From an uncultured Gammaproteobacteria bacterium (GTDB taxonomy: Bacteria; Pseudomonadota; Gammaproteobacteria; Steroidobacterales; UBA11654): 64,000 nucleotides of DNA. The stretch is taken from NCBI GenBank assembly GCA_902553145.1, contig CACDKD010000007.1, positions 1 through 64,000 on the forward strand, read 5' to 3'. The notes below the pieces were generated by a model that ran no database searches, was not told where the DNA came from, and saw only the letters and a program-made list of their open reading frames with translations. Below, piece after piece: positions 36,200 through 45,162 of this stretch (positions are counted from its first letter, which is position 1; every line of letters begins with the position of its first letter). A program made the position numbers and the translations under genes.

Positions 36200-36904
36200 A
36201 TGTCTAATGATCCGTATAGATCGGTATCCGGTGAGGTCTTATATTTACATGACGATAAAGGTCAGGTTGGGCATGAAAATTTCGTCATCACAAAAGATCA
36301 GAATCTGAACAGAACCCTTCGAGCGATTTGTGAGATCTATCAAGAAGATCTTTTAAGAGATGTGACATACACAGTTGATCAGAACTGGATCCCGCAAGAT
36401 GCGTTTGTCAGACTCTCGGTTGATGGAGTGTTCAAAGGTTCGGGTTGGTTTAAGTTCTTCGGTGATGTTGTTGAATGTGAGAATTTTACAAAAGAAGCGG
36501 GAAGAGCTTCTCAAAAGCAGATTCTCAAAGGCCCAATTCAATCTTTTGGAGCACATCCGGTCAGTAATGATGCATGGGGATGTGCGGCCTTTGATATGAG
36601 TCGCCCATCTGAAAAACAACACTTTAATAACGTTGTCACGACATCTAAAACTGCACACGGGAATACGGGACCAAGCATTATGCTGACTGAAAAATACATA
36701 AGCTTTCATGGACAAGAAAATATTTCTGTGCCTGCAGGAAACTTTGAGGTGAACTATTACCAAATCAGTTGGGATGGAAGAGAGGATATGAAGAACTGGC
36801 CACCGATTCATATTTGGGCCACGCATGATGATTTCATCATTGTAAAAATACGGTGGGATCACTTAAAATCAGACTATGTCTTGAATAGACTGGATTTAGA
36901 TTAA
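36200..36904 (+). CDS. protein of an unrecognised family, paralogue of the 23.7 kb gene
   Basis: This 234-residue protein has no signal peptide or membrane helix. It shares blocks RDVTYTVDQNWIP, FVRLSVDG, GSGWFKF, NDAWG, SVPAGNFEVNYY and IHIWATHDDF with the 244-residue protein at 23707-24441. The ATG at 36200 begins one base after the fabH stop; a longer in-frame start at 36128 would overlap fabH by 70 bases and is unlikely. It leads a run of genes into the monooxygenase/Rieske cluster. No function is assigned. Confidence 0.72.
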   Translation: MSNDPYRSVSGEVLYLHDDKGQVGHENFVITKDQNLNRTLRAICEIYQEDLLRDVTYTVDQNWIPQDAFVRLSVDGVFKGSGWFKFFGDVVECENFTKEAGRASQKQILKGPIQSFGAHPVSNDAWGCAAFDMSRPSEKQHFNNVVTTSKTAHGNTGPSIMLTEKYISFHGQENISVPAGNFEVNYYQISWDGREDMKNWPPIHIWATHDDFIIVKIRWDHLKSDYVLNRLDLD

Positions 36905-36933
36905 TAACCAAAATACCTGGATACATTTCAACA

Positions 36934-38118
36934 ATGGCAGATATCAATACTGAAGTTTTAATAATTGGCGGAGGTGTAGCTGGATCAGCTGCAGCGTGTG
37001 CATTGTCAAAAAAGGGGTATGAAGTTTTATTACTCGAGAAATCAGAAAAACCTCAAGATACAGCTAGAGGCGATCATCTTCAGCCTGCGGTTTGTGAAAT
37101 TCTAGGAAACTGGGATGTATTGGATCGTTTTTTTAAGAGCGGGGCAAAAAAGAGGGCTGGTTCTTTGTGGTTTGATGAAGATGCAAATTTCTTGATGGAT
37201 GCAAATGTATCCAAGCTGGATATACCCGAGCCTTACTTTATGTTCATGAATCACGAGGACATCAGTGGTGTATTTGTGTCAGCGGCTGAAGAGAATCAAA
37301 ATTTTTCTTTTATGTGCCCCATTGTTTCTTGTGCGCATATAGAAACAAACGATGAGGAATCCGTCTTTGAAATTAAATCAAAAGATGGAGCGATTAAAAC
37401 TGTCGCAACTAAAATGATCATGATTGCTGACGGTGTCGCCTCGAACATGGGGAGATATTTCAAATTCGAGAGAACCTCTTTCAGATACGAGAGAGCATTG
37501 GCAGTCCTTTTTTCCGATGAATACAAGGCAGATGACTTTAACAATCTGAGAACATATTTGACGGACAGAGGAATCGTCACGATGATCCCAAGAGCAAAAG
37601 GTGGATGCAAAATTGGGCTGACAATAAATCGTGATGAAATAAAATCGTGGAAAAAAATGAGTCCAGAAGAGTATCAAGATTTTATCGGTCAACTGGTGCC
37701 AACCTATAAGAACCTGAAAATGTACTCGGCCGGCATCTATCCTCCATCGATGATTATTGCCGAGAATTGGTCTAAAGAAAATATAGTGCTTATTGGAGAT
37801 GCTTGTCACGGGTTGCACCCCGGAAGAAGTCAGGGAATGAATACAACAATCAAGTGCGTGGATCACCTTTTAGGTCTTTTGCCACCAAAAGAGTCGTTCG
37901 AGAAAAAAAGTGTCGCAGAGTCATTGAAACAATACCAGAAAGAGATGAAGTCCAATATCAATGAGCTTTTAGAGGCGAATCACTCCATGGGATTATCGAT
38001 GGATAGTTTTGATCGAAAGTCTAAGGTTGATGAGATTGAAAAATTTAAACTTCTAGAACAAAACAAAGAAGCAGGGCATAACTACAGAATGAAATCTGCA
38101 GGTTATGGTGTTTTCTAG
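36934..38118 (+). CDS. FAD-dependent monooxygenase (PHBH/UbiH class)
   Basis: The 394-residue protein has an FAD-binding GGGVAG at residues 12-17, the IADGVASNMG (DG) motif near 165, and the GDACHGLHPGRSQGMNT motif (288-302) of class A flavin monooxygenases. It should hydroxylate an aromatic or similar substrate with NAD(P)H and O2, or act as a related flavin hydrolase/dehydrogenase. It lies 29 bases after the unrecognised-family gene and five bases before the Rieske oxygenase, so the enzymes probably work in one pathway. Confidence 0.88.
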   Translation: MADINTEVLIIGGGVAGSAAACALSKKGYEVLLLEKSEKPQDTARGDHLQPAVCEILGNWDVLDRFFKSGAKKRAGSLWFDEDANFLMDANVSKLDIPEPYFMFMNHEDISGVFVSAAEENQNFSFMCPIVSCAHIETNDEESVFEIKSKDGAIKTVATKMIMIADGVASNMGRYFKFERTSFRYERALAVLFSDEYKADDFNNLRTYLTDRGIVTMIPRAKGGCKIGLTINRDEIKSWKKMSPEEYQDFIGQLVPTYKNLKMYSAGIYPPSMIIAENWSKENIVLIGDACHGLHPGRSQGMNTTIKCVDHLLGLLPPKESFEKKSVAESLKQYQKEMKSNINELLEANHSMGLSMDSFDRKSKVDEIEKFKLLEQNKEAGHNYRMKSAGYGVF

Positions 38119-38123
38119 ATTCA

Positions 38124-39200
38124 ATGGAAAAAAGCCTAGATAAGAAATTCTATTTCAATGATGAGATCTTTAAACAGGAACTCGATAATATATTTCACTC
38201 GGATTGGATATGTTGCGGCAGAGAAGAAGACATGGATTCCGTTGGCAGTTATACAATCTTTGAAATTGGCAATGAGAATTTTTTCATCATCAAAGACAAA
38301 AATAATGAGATTAGAGTTTTTCATAATTTTTGTAAGCACAGAGGTTGTCAAATACTTGGGGATGAAAAATCAAGCCCATTGAAAAGGAACATCAGGTGTC
38401 CTTATCACTCATGGGTCTATAACTTTGATGGAAGTTTATACAAAGCGCCTCATCTGGATGTCGATACAGCAGACAAGAAATTTCATTTGAATAAAGTGAA
38501 GAGCGAGACTTGGGGTGGCTTCATATTTATAAATCTCGATAAAAAACCATCTTCTTTCAAGAAATACATCAAAAATATAAGTGATCAGTTTATTCGTTAC
38601 CCCTTGAATGAGCTGGTTTCGTCAAGATCCTATCAATACGAGGTATCAGCAAACTGGAAGGTGATACTTGAAAATTACAACGAGTGCTATCATTGTGCCG
38701 GGGTTCATCCAGAATTAGTCAGCATTGTCCCCGCATTCAAAGAAAACGGTGCAAATGGACTGGATTGGGAAAAGGGTGTGCCTCACAGAAATGGTGCCAA
38801 TACTTTCACGTTCAAGGGAACAACCAATAGAGATCCGTTTCCAGGACTCAATGAATCAGAAAAAGACAATCATTTCGGTCAAGCACTTTATCCGAATCTA
38901 ATGATGAGCCTATCGATGGATCACGTTGCTGCATTTATTCTGAGACCGATTTCACCGACCAAAACAATGATAGACTGCCGTATTTTGTTTCATCCAAACG
39001 AAGTGGTTAAGTCCGATTTTGATCCCGACGATGCATCTGATTTCTGGCACTTGGTTAACAAACAAGATTGGGATATTTGCGAAAGGGTTCAAAAAGGAAT
39101 GAGCTCTAAAGCGTTTAAATTTGGGTATTATGCGCCAATGGAAGATGAGAGCCTGGATATCAGAAAATATATTCAAGATAGACTGGGAATTAAGCTTTGA
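38124..39200 (+). CDS. Rieske non-haem iron oxygenase alpha subunit, quaternary-ammonium-oxygenase-like
   Basis: The 358-residue protein has a Rieske centre (C70, H72, C92, H95) and a catalytic domain with E187, H190 and H195 in NECYHCAGVH and D315 in the C-terminal QDWDICERVQ block. In ring-hydroxylating dioxygenases the residue linking the two centres is Asp; here Glu occupies it, as in carnitine, glycine-betaine and stachydrine oxygenases. It should oxidise a substrate methyl or C-N bond with electrons from a reductase, which is not encoded beside it. Its stop overlaps the MFS start (TGATG). Confidence 0.9.
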   Translation: MEKSLDKKFYFNDEIFKQELDNIFHSDWICCGREEDMDSVGSYTIFEIGNENFFIIKDKNNEIRVFHNFCKHRGCQILGDEKSSPLKRNIRCPYHSWVYNFDGSLYKAPHLDVDTADKKFHLNKVKSETWGGFIFINLDKKPSSFKKYIKNISDQFIRYPLNELVSSRSYQYEVSANWKVILENYNECYHCAGVHPELVSIVPAFKENGANGLDWEKGVPHRNGANTFTFKGTTNRDPFPGLNESEKDNHFGQALYPNLMMSLSMDHVAAFILRPISPTKTMIDCRILFHPNEVVKSDFDPDDASDFWHLVNKQDWDICERVQKGMSSKAFKFGYYAPMEDESLDIRKYIQDRLGIKL

Positions 39201-40474
39201 TGCAACCAATAAAAGCGACAAATATCCGATGGAGAGTCCTCTTCATTACTCTATTCTTGGGATACATAGCTTATGTTTTTAGAGGCAATCTTTCAGTCAT
39301 TGGCAAATACCTAATGGACGATTATGGGGTCACTCAGATTGAATTGGGTTGGCTGCTTTCATCTTTCTTATGGGGCTACACACTGTTTCAATTTCCAGGC
39401 GGGCTGCTCTCTGAAAAGATTGGTCCCAAAAGCACATTGATAGTTTGCACTGTCGGTTGCACTTTGATCACAATCATCTCTGGCTTTATTGTATTGGGTG
39501 GTTTTTCAATCGCATTGATGATTCCTCTTTTGTTCATCTGTCGTTTTCTATTAGGCGCCTTTCAAGGTCCTCTGTTTCCAGCCACTGCAGGAGGTGTTAT
39601 AGCAAGATGGTTTCCTTCTGGTTCTTGGGCATTACCTAATGGAATGACTTCAACGGCGTTGGCACTTGGTTCTGCCTCAACGCCCCCAATAATTGTTTAT
39701 CTAGCTGAATATTTTGGTTGGCAATCAACATTTTTTTTAATCTCTATATTGGGAGTGATAGGGACAATCGTTTGGTGGAAGTACTCTAGGAACTGGCCCA
39801 ATGAGCATCCCGACATTAACCAGGCAGAATTAGAACTCATAGGAGAACCTGATTTCAATAACAATCAGATGACTTGGCCTATGGTTAAAGAAGTACTGAA
39901 AAATAAGAATATACTATTCACATCATTGGGTTATATGTCCATGAATTATGTTTTCTTCATATTTTATTCCTGGATCTTCATTTATTTTGTAAACATAAGA
40001 GGTTTTGATGTCTTGGAAGGAAGCATGCTCGCAAGCTTGCCATTTCTCATGGGGGCCATTGGAGCGACCTGCGGTGGCTATCTTTGTGACAGACTACAAA
40101 AGCGATATGGTGTCATTTGGGGTCATAGAATACCCATCATCGTTGGGCTCATACCATCCGCCGGTTTTCTCTTATTTGGTTCAATCACGGAGCATCCGTA
40201 TCTTGCGGTTCTGTCTTTATCATTGTGTTATGGATTTATTGAACTGACGGAAGGTCCTTTCTGGTCAACCATAGGTTTCATCTCAGACAAACCACAAGCA
40301 GCTGGAGGGATCCTTAATACGGGTGGAAATTTAGGGGGAGTGCTGGCAACCCCATTGATACCAATAATGGTTGCCCAATATGACTGGGTAATTGCGCTCA
40401 ATAGTGGAGGCGTTTTTGCCATATTAGGCGTATTATTCTTCATGCAAGTTAAATTCAATGAAGCCGATGAATGA
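39200..40474 (+). CDS. MFS transporter (anion:cation symporter-like)
   Basis: The 424-residue protein has twelve membrane helices and the AYVFRGNLSVIGKYLMDDYG and LGWLLSSFLWGY motifs of the ACS branch of MFS, which imports organic anions and vitamins. The ATG at 39200 overlaps the Rieske stop as TGATG; an in-frame TTG at 39197 is less likely. Its end overlaps the flavoprotein start by 17 bases. The physical linkage makes it the likely importer of the oxygenase substrate. Confidence 0.88.
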   Translation: MQPIKATNIRWRVLFITLFLGYIAYVFRGNLSVIGKYLMDDYGVTQIELGWLLSSFLWGYTLFQFPGGLLSEKIGPKSTLIVCTVGCTLITIISGFIVLGGFSIALMIPLLFICRFLLGAFQGPLFPATAGGVIARWFPSGSWALPNGMTSTALALGSASTPPIIVYLAEYFGWQSTFFLISILGVIGTIVWWKYSRNWPNEHPDINQAELELIGEPDFNNNQMTWPMVKEVLKNKNILFTSLGYMSMNYVFFIFYSWIFIYFVNIRGFDVLEGSMLASLPFLMGAIGATCGGYLCDRLQKRYGVIWGHRIPIIVGLIPSAGFLLFGSITEHPYLAVLSLSLCYGFIELTEGPFWSTIGFISDKPQAAGGILNTGGNLGGVLATPLIPIMVAQYDWVIALNSGGVFAILGVLFFMQVKFNEADE

Positions 40475-42533
40475 GAGATATAAAAAATTATTCGAATCAG
40501 TTGAGATAGGCCCAAAGTTAGCCAAAAATAGATTCTATCAAGTCCCACATGCAATGGGTGCAGGCAATGATATGCCAAACACAAGAGCCGCTCAAAGAGG
40601 AATAAAGGCAGAAGGCGGATGGGGAGTTGTTAATACAGGTTATTGCTCCATTCATCCCTCAAGCGATGACAGGCCACTTCCGTTTGCCAGATTATGGTCA
40701 GAAGAAGACATTGCCTCGCATGTCCCAATGATAGAGGCAGTTCATGAACACGATGCCCTTGCTGGCATTGAATTTTTTCATGGCGGTGCCTACACAGCAA
40801 ACAGACACACTCGAATGCCGCCCATTTCACCTTCCGGAATACAACAAAAAGTCAGTGAGCTGATGGACATGCACCTGACGGCTCCAAAAGTCATGGACAA
40901 AAAAGATATCAAAGATTTAATCCAATGGCATTTGATTGCAACGGAGAGGGCCATTCAAGCCGGTTTTGATATTATCTACTGTTACGCAGGGATGGGCTTT
41001 TTGCCATACCATTTTCTTCATCCTACATTCAATAATCGATCTGATGAATACGGAGGAAGCCTTGAGAATCGCTCTCGACTCATGAGGGAATTGATCAGTG
41101 AAATGAAAGAAGTTGCCCGCGATAGAGCCGCAATCGCTGTTCGAATGTCCACTGACGAATTGCTGACTTTTAAAAGCGAATCAAGCGAAAGCGAAGCGCA
41201 TGAGTTTTTTGAGATAAACGGTGAATTTCCCGATTTATGGGATATAAAAATGTCCTCTTGGTTTAAAGAATGTCCGAGTGGAAGATTTGCTGAGTCTGGT
41301 CACATGGAGCCCTATAATAGTTTTGTTAAAAAACTCACTTCAAAGCCTGTCGTGGGCGTGGGATGGTTTACTTCGCCCGACATTATGGCCAAGCAAATCA
41401 ATGATGGCATTCTTGATTTTGTAGGTGCGGCAAGAGCGTCCATAGCCGATCCATTTCTGCCAAATAAACTAAAAGAAGGAAGAGAAGACGATATCAGAGA
41501 GTGCATAGGATGCAATATATGTGCTTCTTGCTACAACCAAGGCATTCCTGTTCGTTGCACGCAAAACCCATCCATGGGAGAGGAGTGGAGAAGGGGTTGG
41601 CACCCAGAAAAGATAAAGTCTAAATCTTCCGATAACTCGGTGCTAGTTATAGGAGGCGGGCCTGCTGGATTGGAAGCAACACTGTCGCTCGCAAGAAGAG
41701 GGTATTCAGTTGCTGTCGCTGATTCCAATAAGGAGCTTGGTGGACGAATCAATATGGAGTCGAAGCTGCCAGGTATGACCTCCTATAAAAGAGTGGTTGA
41801 TTATCGAGTCAATCAAATCAATCAATTAAACAATGTTGATGTCTTTTTAGACAACACATTGAGCCCTGATGATGTTTTAGAGTTGGGATTTGATCATGTT
41901 GTCACAGCCACGGGGTCAACCTGGCAACCTTCAATTATGGATGAAAAATCCGCACCGGTATTAATTGATAAAACGGATACTATTATTACGCCCGAGGATG
42001 TTTTAAATGGCTGTGAACTAAAATCACCAGTGATAATCTTTGATTTTGATTATTACTATATGGGCGGATTAATGGCCGAGTACATAAAGGATCTTGGTCA
42101 TGAAGTAACGATCATCACTCCATTTGATAAAGTTTCACCCTGGAGTTTCAATAGCAATGAAATAGATGAAATTCAATTGAGGTTATTAGAAAAAGACATC
42201 AGAGTGTTCACCCAGAATCGCATCATCACGGTAGAGGATTCTTCTGTAAAAACCATTCACAAAGTGAGTCATGAGGAAACTGATATCGATAGAGGCTCAT
42301 TGGTGCTTGTTGGATACAGAAAGCAAAATGATTCGCTTTACAGTGACCTCAATTCTAGAAAAACTGATTTAAGCTCATCAGGAATTAAATCGCTTCAAAA
42401 TATCGGTGACTCAAATGCCCCAGGGGCAGTTGTTCATGCTGTTTATGCCGGCCATCTTTATGCCAATACATTCGATCAAGAAGACACTGATACCAGCGAT
42501 GATTTCAAACTTGAGTATCCAGTCATTCAGTAA
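40458..42533 (+). CDS. trimethylamine dehydrogenase/2,4-dienoyl-CoA reductase-like iron-sulfur flavoprotein
   Basis: The 691-residue protein has an N-terminal FMN TIM barrel (about 1-345), a 4Fe-4S site (C349, C352, C355, C367) and C-terminal FAD/NAD-like domains (GGGPAGLEA at 399-407). Much of the N-terminus (RFYQVPH, KAEGGWG, NTGYCSI) matches trimethylamine dehydrogenase as I recall it. The Cys that covalently holds FMN in that enzyme (PHC) is Ala32 here, and the YGAH catalytic His position reads Met179, so TMA itself may not be the substrate. Demethylation of an N-methylated compound or dienoyl-CoA reduction are both possible. A second in-frame ATG lies at 40467. Confidence 0.9.
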   Translation: MKPMNERYKKLFESVEIGPKLAKNRFYQVPHAMGAGNDMPNTRAAQRGIKAEGGWGVVNTGYCSIHPSSDDRPLPFARLWSEEDIASHVPMIEAVHEHDALAGIEFFHGGAYTANRHTRMPPISPSGIQQKVSELMDMHLTAPKVMDKKDIKDLIQWHLIATERAIQAGFDIIYCYAGMGFLPYHFLHPTFNNRSDEYGGSLENRSRLMRELISEMKEVARDRAAIAVRMSTDELLTFKSESSESEAHEFFEINGEFPDLWDIKMSSWFKECPSGRFAESGHMEPYNSFVKKLTSKPVVGVGWFTSPDIMAKQINDGILDFVGAARASIADPFLPNKLKEGREDDIRECIGCNICASCYNQGIPVRCTQNPSMGEEWRRGWHPEKIKSKSSDNSVLVIGGGPAGLEATLSLARRGYSVAVADSNKELGGRINMESKLPGMTSYKRVVDYRVNQINQLNNVDVFLDNTLSPDDVLELGFDHVVTATGSTWQPSIMDEKSAPVLIDKTDTIITPEDVLNGCELKSPVIIFDFDYYYMGGLMAEYIKDLGHEVTIITPFDKVSPWSFNSNEIDEIQLRLLEKDIRVFTQNRIITVEDSSVKTIHKVSHEETDIDRGSLVLVGYRKQNDSLYSDLNSRKTDLSSSGIKSLQNIGDSNAPGAVVHAVYAGHLYANTFDQEDTDTSDDFKLEYPVIQ

Positions 42534-42611
42534 ACTATTGTTTTTAATAATAATTTTCATAAATCTACCGATAACTAGACACAAAAGTTTTGAAAATAGT
42601 AGACTAATCTT

Positions 42612-43631
42612 ATGAAAAAGATCTTAAAAGGAATACTGCTATTATCCGTTATTGCTCTTGTTTATAACTATTTCATCAAACCAGATGCTGAGGTTGTATA
42701 TGGAATCAACGTTGACGGCATACAAATTGATCCAATCGATATGCATCTTCATACGGGAACATGGGAAGCTCTGACCGAGCCTTATAAGGAAAGATACTCA
42801 GAAAGAGTGCCAAAAGCATTTAGGTTCTTGATATCAAGCTTACTAAGCAGTGGACTCAAAACAGAAGGTTTACTTAAACAAATTGATAATGCTGGAATCC
42901 GCCGTGCTGGAATCTTTGCGGTCTATAGTCCTGACACTACTGGAATCGCAAGCAATGAATTTTTATATGAGCAAATTAAAGATCATCCAGACAGGATGTT
43001 CGGCTTTTATAGCATTCGAACTGATCATTGGAACCTAAACTCTGAGGAAGAACTAAAGAAGCTGGAAGCCGATTTAATCAAGTACCAAGGCAAGGGAATA
43101 AAATTGGCCCATGCGCATCAACAAATGAGACTCGATGATAAGAGATTTGACGGCATTTATGATATCTCTGAGAGGTTGGGTAAGCCTTTATATATTCACA
43201 CCGGAACCAGTCCAAATCCTTACACAAGAATGGAACCGCCTTACGTCGATCCTTTATACCTTGAAGAATCAATTAAAAAATACCCAGGCGCAATCTTTAT
43301 AATGGGTCATAGTGGTTATGACAGCTTCTTGGTTAAGCTCACATATCTTGATTCGTGCATAGAGCTTGCAAAGAAATATGAAAATGTCTACATAGAGCCG
43401 GGTGCTCTTGGTTCTCGAAAAGCATCTGAAATACTGCCCATTTACCTAAAGAGAATGAAAGAAGAGGGCATTATTGATCGCGTCATTTATGGATCGGATG
43501 GTCCACAATTCCCTGGGTATACTGCCAGTCACTTAAATAATATGATTGATGCAATGGAAGAGGTTGGTTACACAGGCTTGGAGATGAAAGCCGTTCTTGA
43601 AAGCAACTTTGAACGAGTATTTGATCTCTAA
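42612..43631 (+). CDS. membrane-anchored amidohydrolase (COG2159 type)
   Basis: The 339-residue protein has an N-terminal hydrophobic anchor (about 5-21) and a TIM-barrel metal-dependent hydrolase domain: H45 and H47 in DMHLHTG, YIHTGTS, MGHSGYDS and the terminal YGSDGP Asp motif. This is the ACMSD/amidohydrolase 2 set, whose members decarboxylate or hydrolyse aromatic acids and lactones. The anchor suggests it works facing the periplasm, which is uncommon in the family. It is a separate unit 78 bases after the flavoprotein and converges on the lipoprotein hydrolase. Confidence 0.82.
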   Translation: MKKILKGILLLSVIALVYNYFIKPDAEVVYGINVDGIQIDPIDMHLHTGTWEALTEPYKERYSERVPKAFRFLISSLLSSGLKTEGLLKQIDNAGIRRAGIFAVYSPDTTGIASNEFLYEQIKDHPDRMFGFYSIRTDHWNLNSEEELKKLEADLIKYQGKGIKLAHAHQQMRLDDKRFDGIYDISERLGKPLYIHTGTSPNPYTRMEPPYVDPLYLEESIKKYPGAIFIMGHSGYDSFLVKLTYLDSCIELAKKYENVYIEPGALGSRKASEILPIYLKRMKEEGIIDRVIYGSDGPQFPGYTASHLNNMIDAMEEVGYTGLEMKAVLESNFERVFDL

Positions 43632-43638
43632 TCTTTAT

Positions 43639-44640
43639 CTACCTCAAAGAGTGAGAAGCTTTTCCTTTTGTTTGAACCGATAAGTTTCCATACCTAAGAC
43701 TCCTCAATGCTTTTGGATTATTTTTAATATAAGCATCCAGAAAAACAACACTCATATTTGATGCAATCCGGAGTTCCTCGTATTGAAAGGGTCCAGGTAC
43801 GTCTGTGCGACATATCAAGCCTCCCATGTAATGATCCGCGCCCTCTATCAGTACGAAATGATGAGGTGAAGACGATTGAAGCAAATTCTCAGGTATTTGA
43901 TATGTAAATGGCGCACTCATTCTTCCCGAGCCAACATCGCTGAAATCATTTGTGCCTGTTGAGATGAATGTTGGAATCCTCACTCCCTTCCACGGCTCAG
44001 GCGGCATTAATGCCATGTTTGTTGGATCACTGATCATTAGTAATGCGTCAAAACGTTTTTCATCGGAGGTTTCTTTATAACCATCCATTGGATTGACCAA
44101 TGTCATCCCTGATACAAGCATGGCTGTCGCAGCACCCATTGAATGTCCAGCGGCAACGATTTTATCTTGATCAAGTTTATTCTTAAGCTCCGGTATCAAT
44201 TGTTCGATTTCGATCAGAGAGTCCAAAATAAAACTCATGTCTTGACGACGAGAATCAGTGACAAACAACATTTGCTGATACATTTCTCTCATGCTGTTTC
44301 GATTCATTTGAAAACCCAGTGAACTTGAATCCATATGAGTGGGTTGGATAACCACGTATCCATGACTCGCCCATTTATCAGTGAAGCCCTTATACATTGA
44401 GCCTTCAGAACCATTCCCATGGGAGAAGACAATTATAGGAAACTGACCTTCACCAACGGGATATGAAACCCTGACTGGCAATTGCTTTTCAAGGTTTTGA
44501 AAGTCAAGCAAGAATTCCTTCTCCTTGACCTCATATTTGGAATCGGAAAAAACATACTCCGTCTCAATGACAGTGCATGAGGTGATAAAAAAGAGGGCAA
44601 TTAAGAAGGTTATGAGCTGAGCTTTCTTAAAAAATGACAT
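43639..44640 (-). CDS. lipoprotein alpha/beta hydrolase (PAF-acetylhydrolase/chlorophyllase-like)
   Basis: The 333-residue protein has a lipoprotein signal with lipobox I-T-S-C22, and an alpha/beta-hydrolase domain with oxyanion FSHGNGS and the nucleophile elbow GHSMG (S167). The HFVLIEGADHYMGG stretch near the C-terminus supplies the likely catalytic His. It should hydrolyse an ester on the periplasmic or outer face. The gene is divergent from the small lipoprotein gene by 56 bases, so both may share a control region. Confidence 0.85.
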   Translation of the reverse strand: MSFFKKAQLITFLIALFFITSCTVIETEYVFSDSKYEVKEKEFLLDFQNLEKQLPVRVSYPVGEGQFPIIVFSHGNGSEGSMYKGFTDKWASHGYVVIQPTHMDSSSLGFQMNRNSMREMYQQMLFVTDSRRQDMSFILDSLIEIEQLIPELKNKLDQDKIVAAGHSMGAATAMLVSGMTLVNPMDGYKETSDEKRFDALLMISDPTNMALMPPEPWKGVRIPTFISTGTNDFSDVGSGRMSAPFTYQIPENLLQSSSPHHFVLIEGADHYMGGLICRTDVPGPFQYEELRIASNMSVVFLDAYIKNNPKALRSLRYGNLSVQTKGKASHSLR

Positions 44641-44696
44641 AAATAGATTATAAACATATTTTACCCATCAACATTTTTATTTATTAGAATGGATGG

Positions 44697-45161
44697 ATGA
44701 AACTAAAAATGAAAAAGAAATATCATCTCCTTTCATTCATTCTTTTTTCTTCGTTCATGCTTGCTGGATGTTCCGAAGGTGAGAAGGAATTTGAAAAGAA
44801 AACAATAAGGGTTGAAGTAACAGCTGAACAAAGCTTGGTAGATAAAACCATCTATGTATCAAGTTTTCATGCTCAGTCTGGCATTGGTTTTCAACAACAT
44901 CCTTTATATGAAATTGAATCATTCTCAGTAGAGTCAACAAATTTTGAAAGATCTTTTGATTATGATCCAGCGGGCAATACAGGACTTGTGGTCTATGCCT
45001 GGGTTGACAATGATAATGATGGAATTAACTGTACAATGGATTCAAGAGGCGATACCTCTGGAGCTGCAGTTGATGAAAGCTTTCCTGAGACAAACACTAC
45101 TTTCATTATTGAATTAACAGAAAATTGTGTAGGACCCGATTGGTTTTACCCAGTCGAATAA
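44697..45161 (+). CDS. small lipoprotein, DUF2141-like (uncertain)
   Basis: The 154-residue protein begins with a basic, hydrophobic leader and lipobox L-A-G-C25. The C-terminal half has a VDNDNDGINC segment like a calcium-binding loop, and overall a one-domain beta fold is likely. The pattern is faintly like DUF2141 proteins, but I am not certain. ATG at 44697 has GGATGG just upstream; an alternative ATG lies at 44709. It converges with the serine hydrolase gene, one base apart. Confidence 0.65.
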   Translation: MKLKMKKKYHLLSFILFSSFMLAGCSEGEKEFEKKTIRVEVTAEQSLVDKTIYVSSFHAQSGIGFQQHPLYEIESFSVESTNFERSFDYDPAGNTGLVVYAWVDNDNDGINCTMDSRGDTSGAAVDESFPETNTTFIIELTENCVGPDWFYPVE

Positions 45162-45162
45162 T

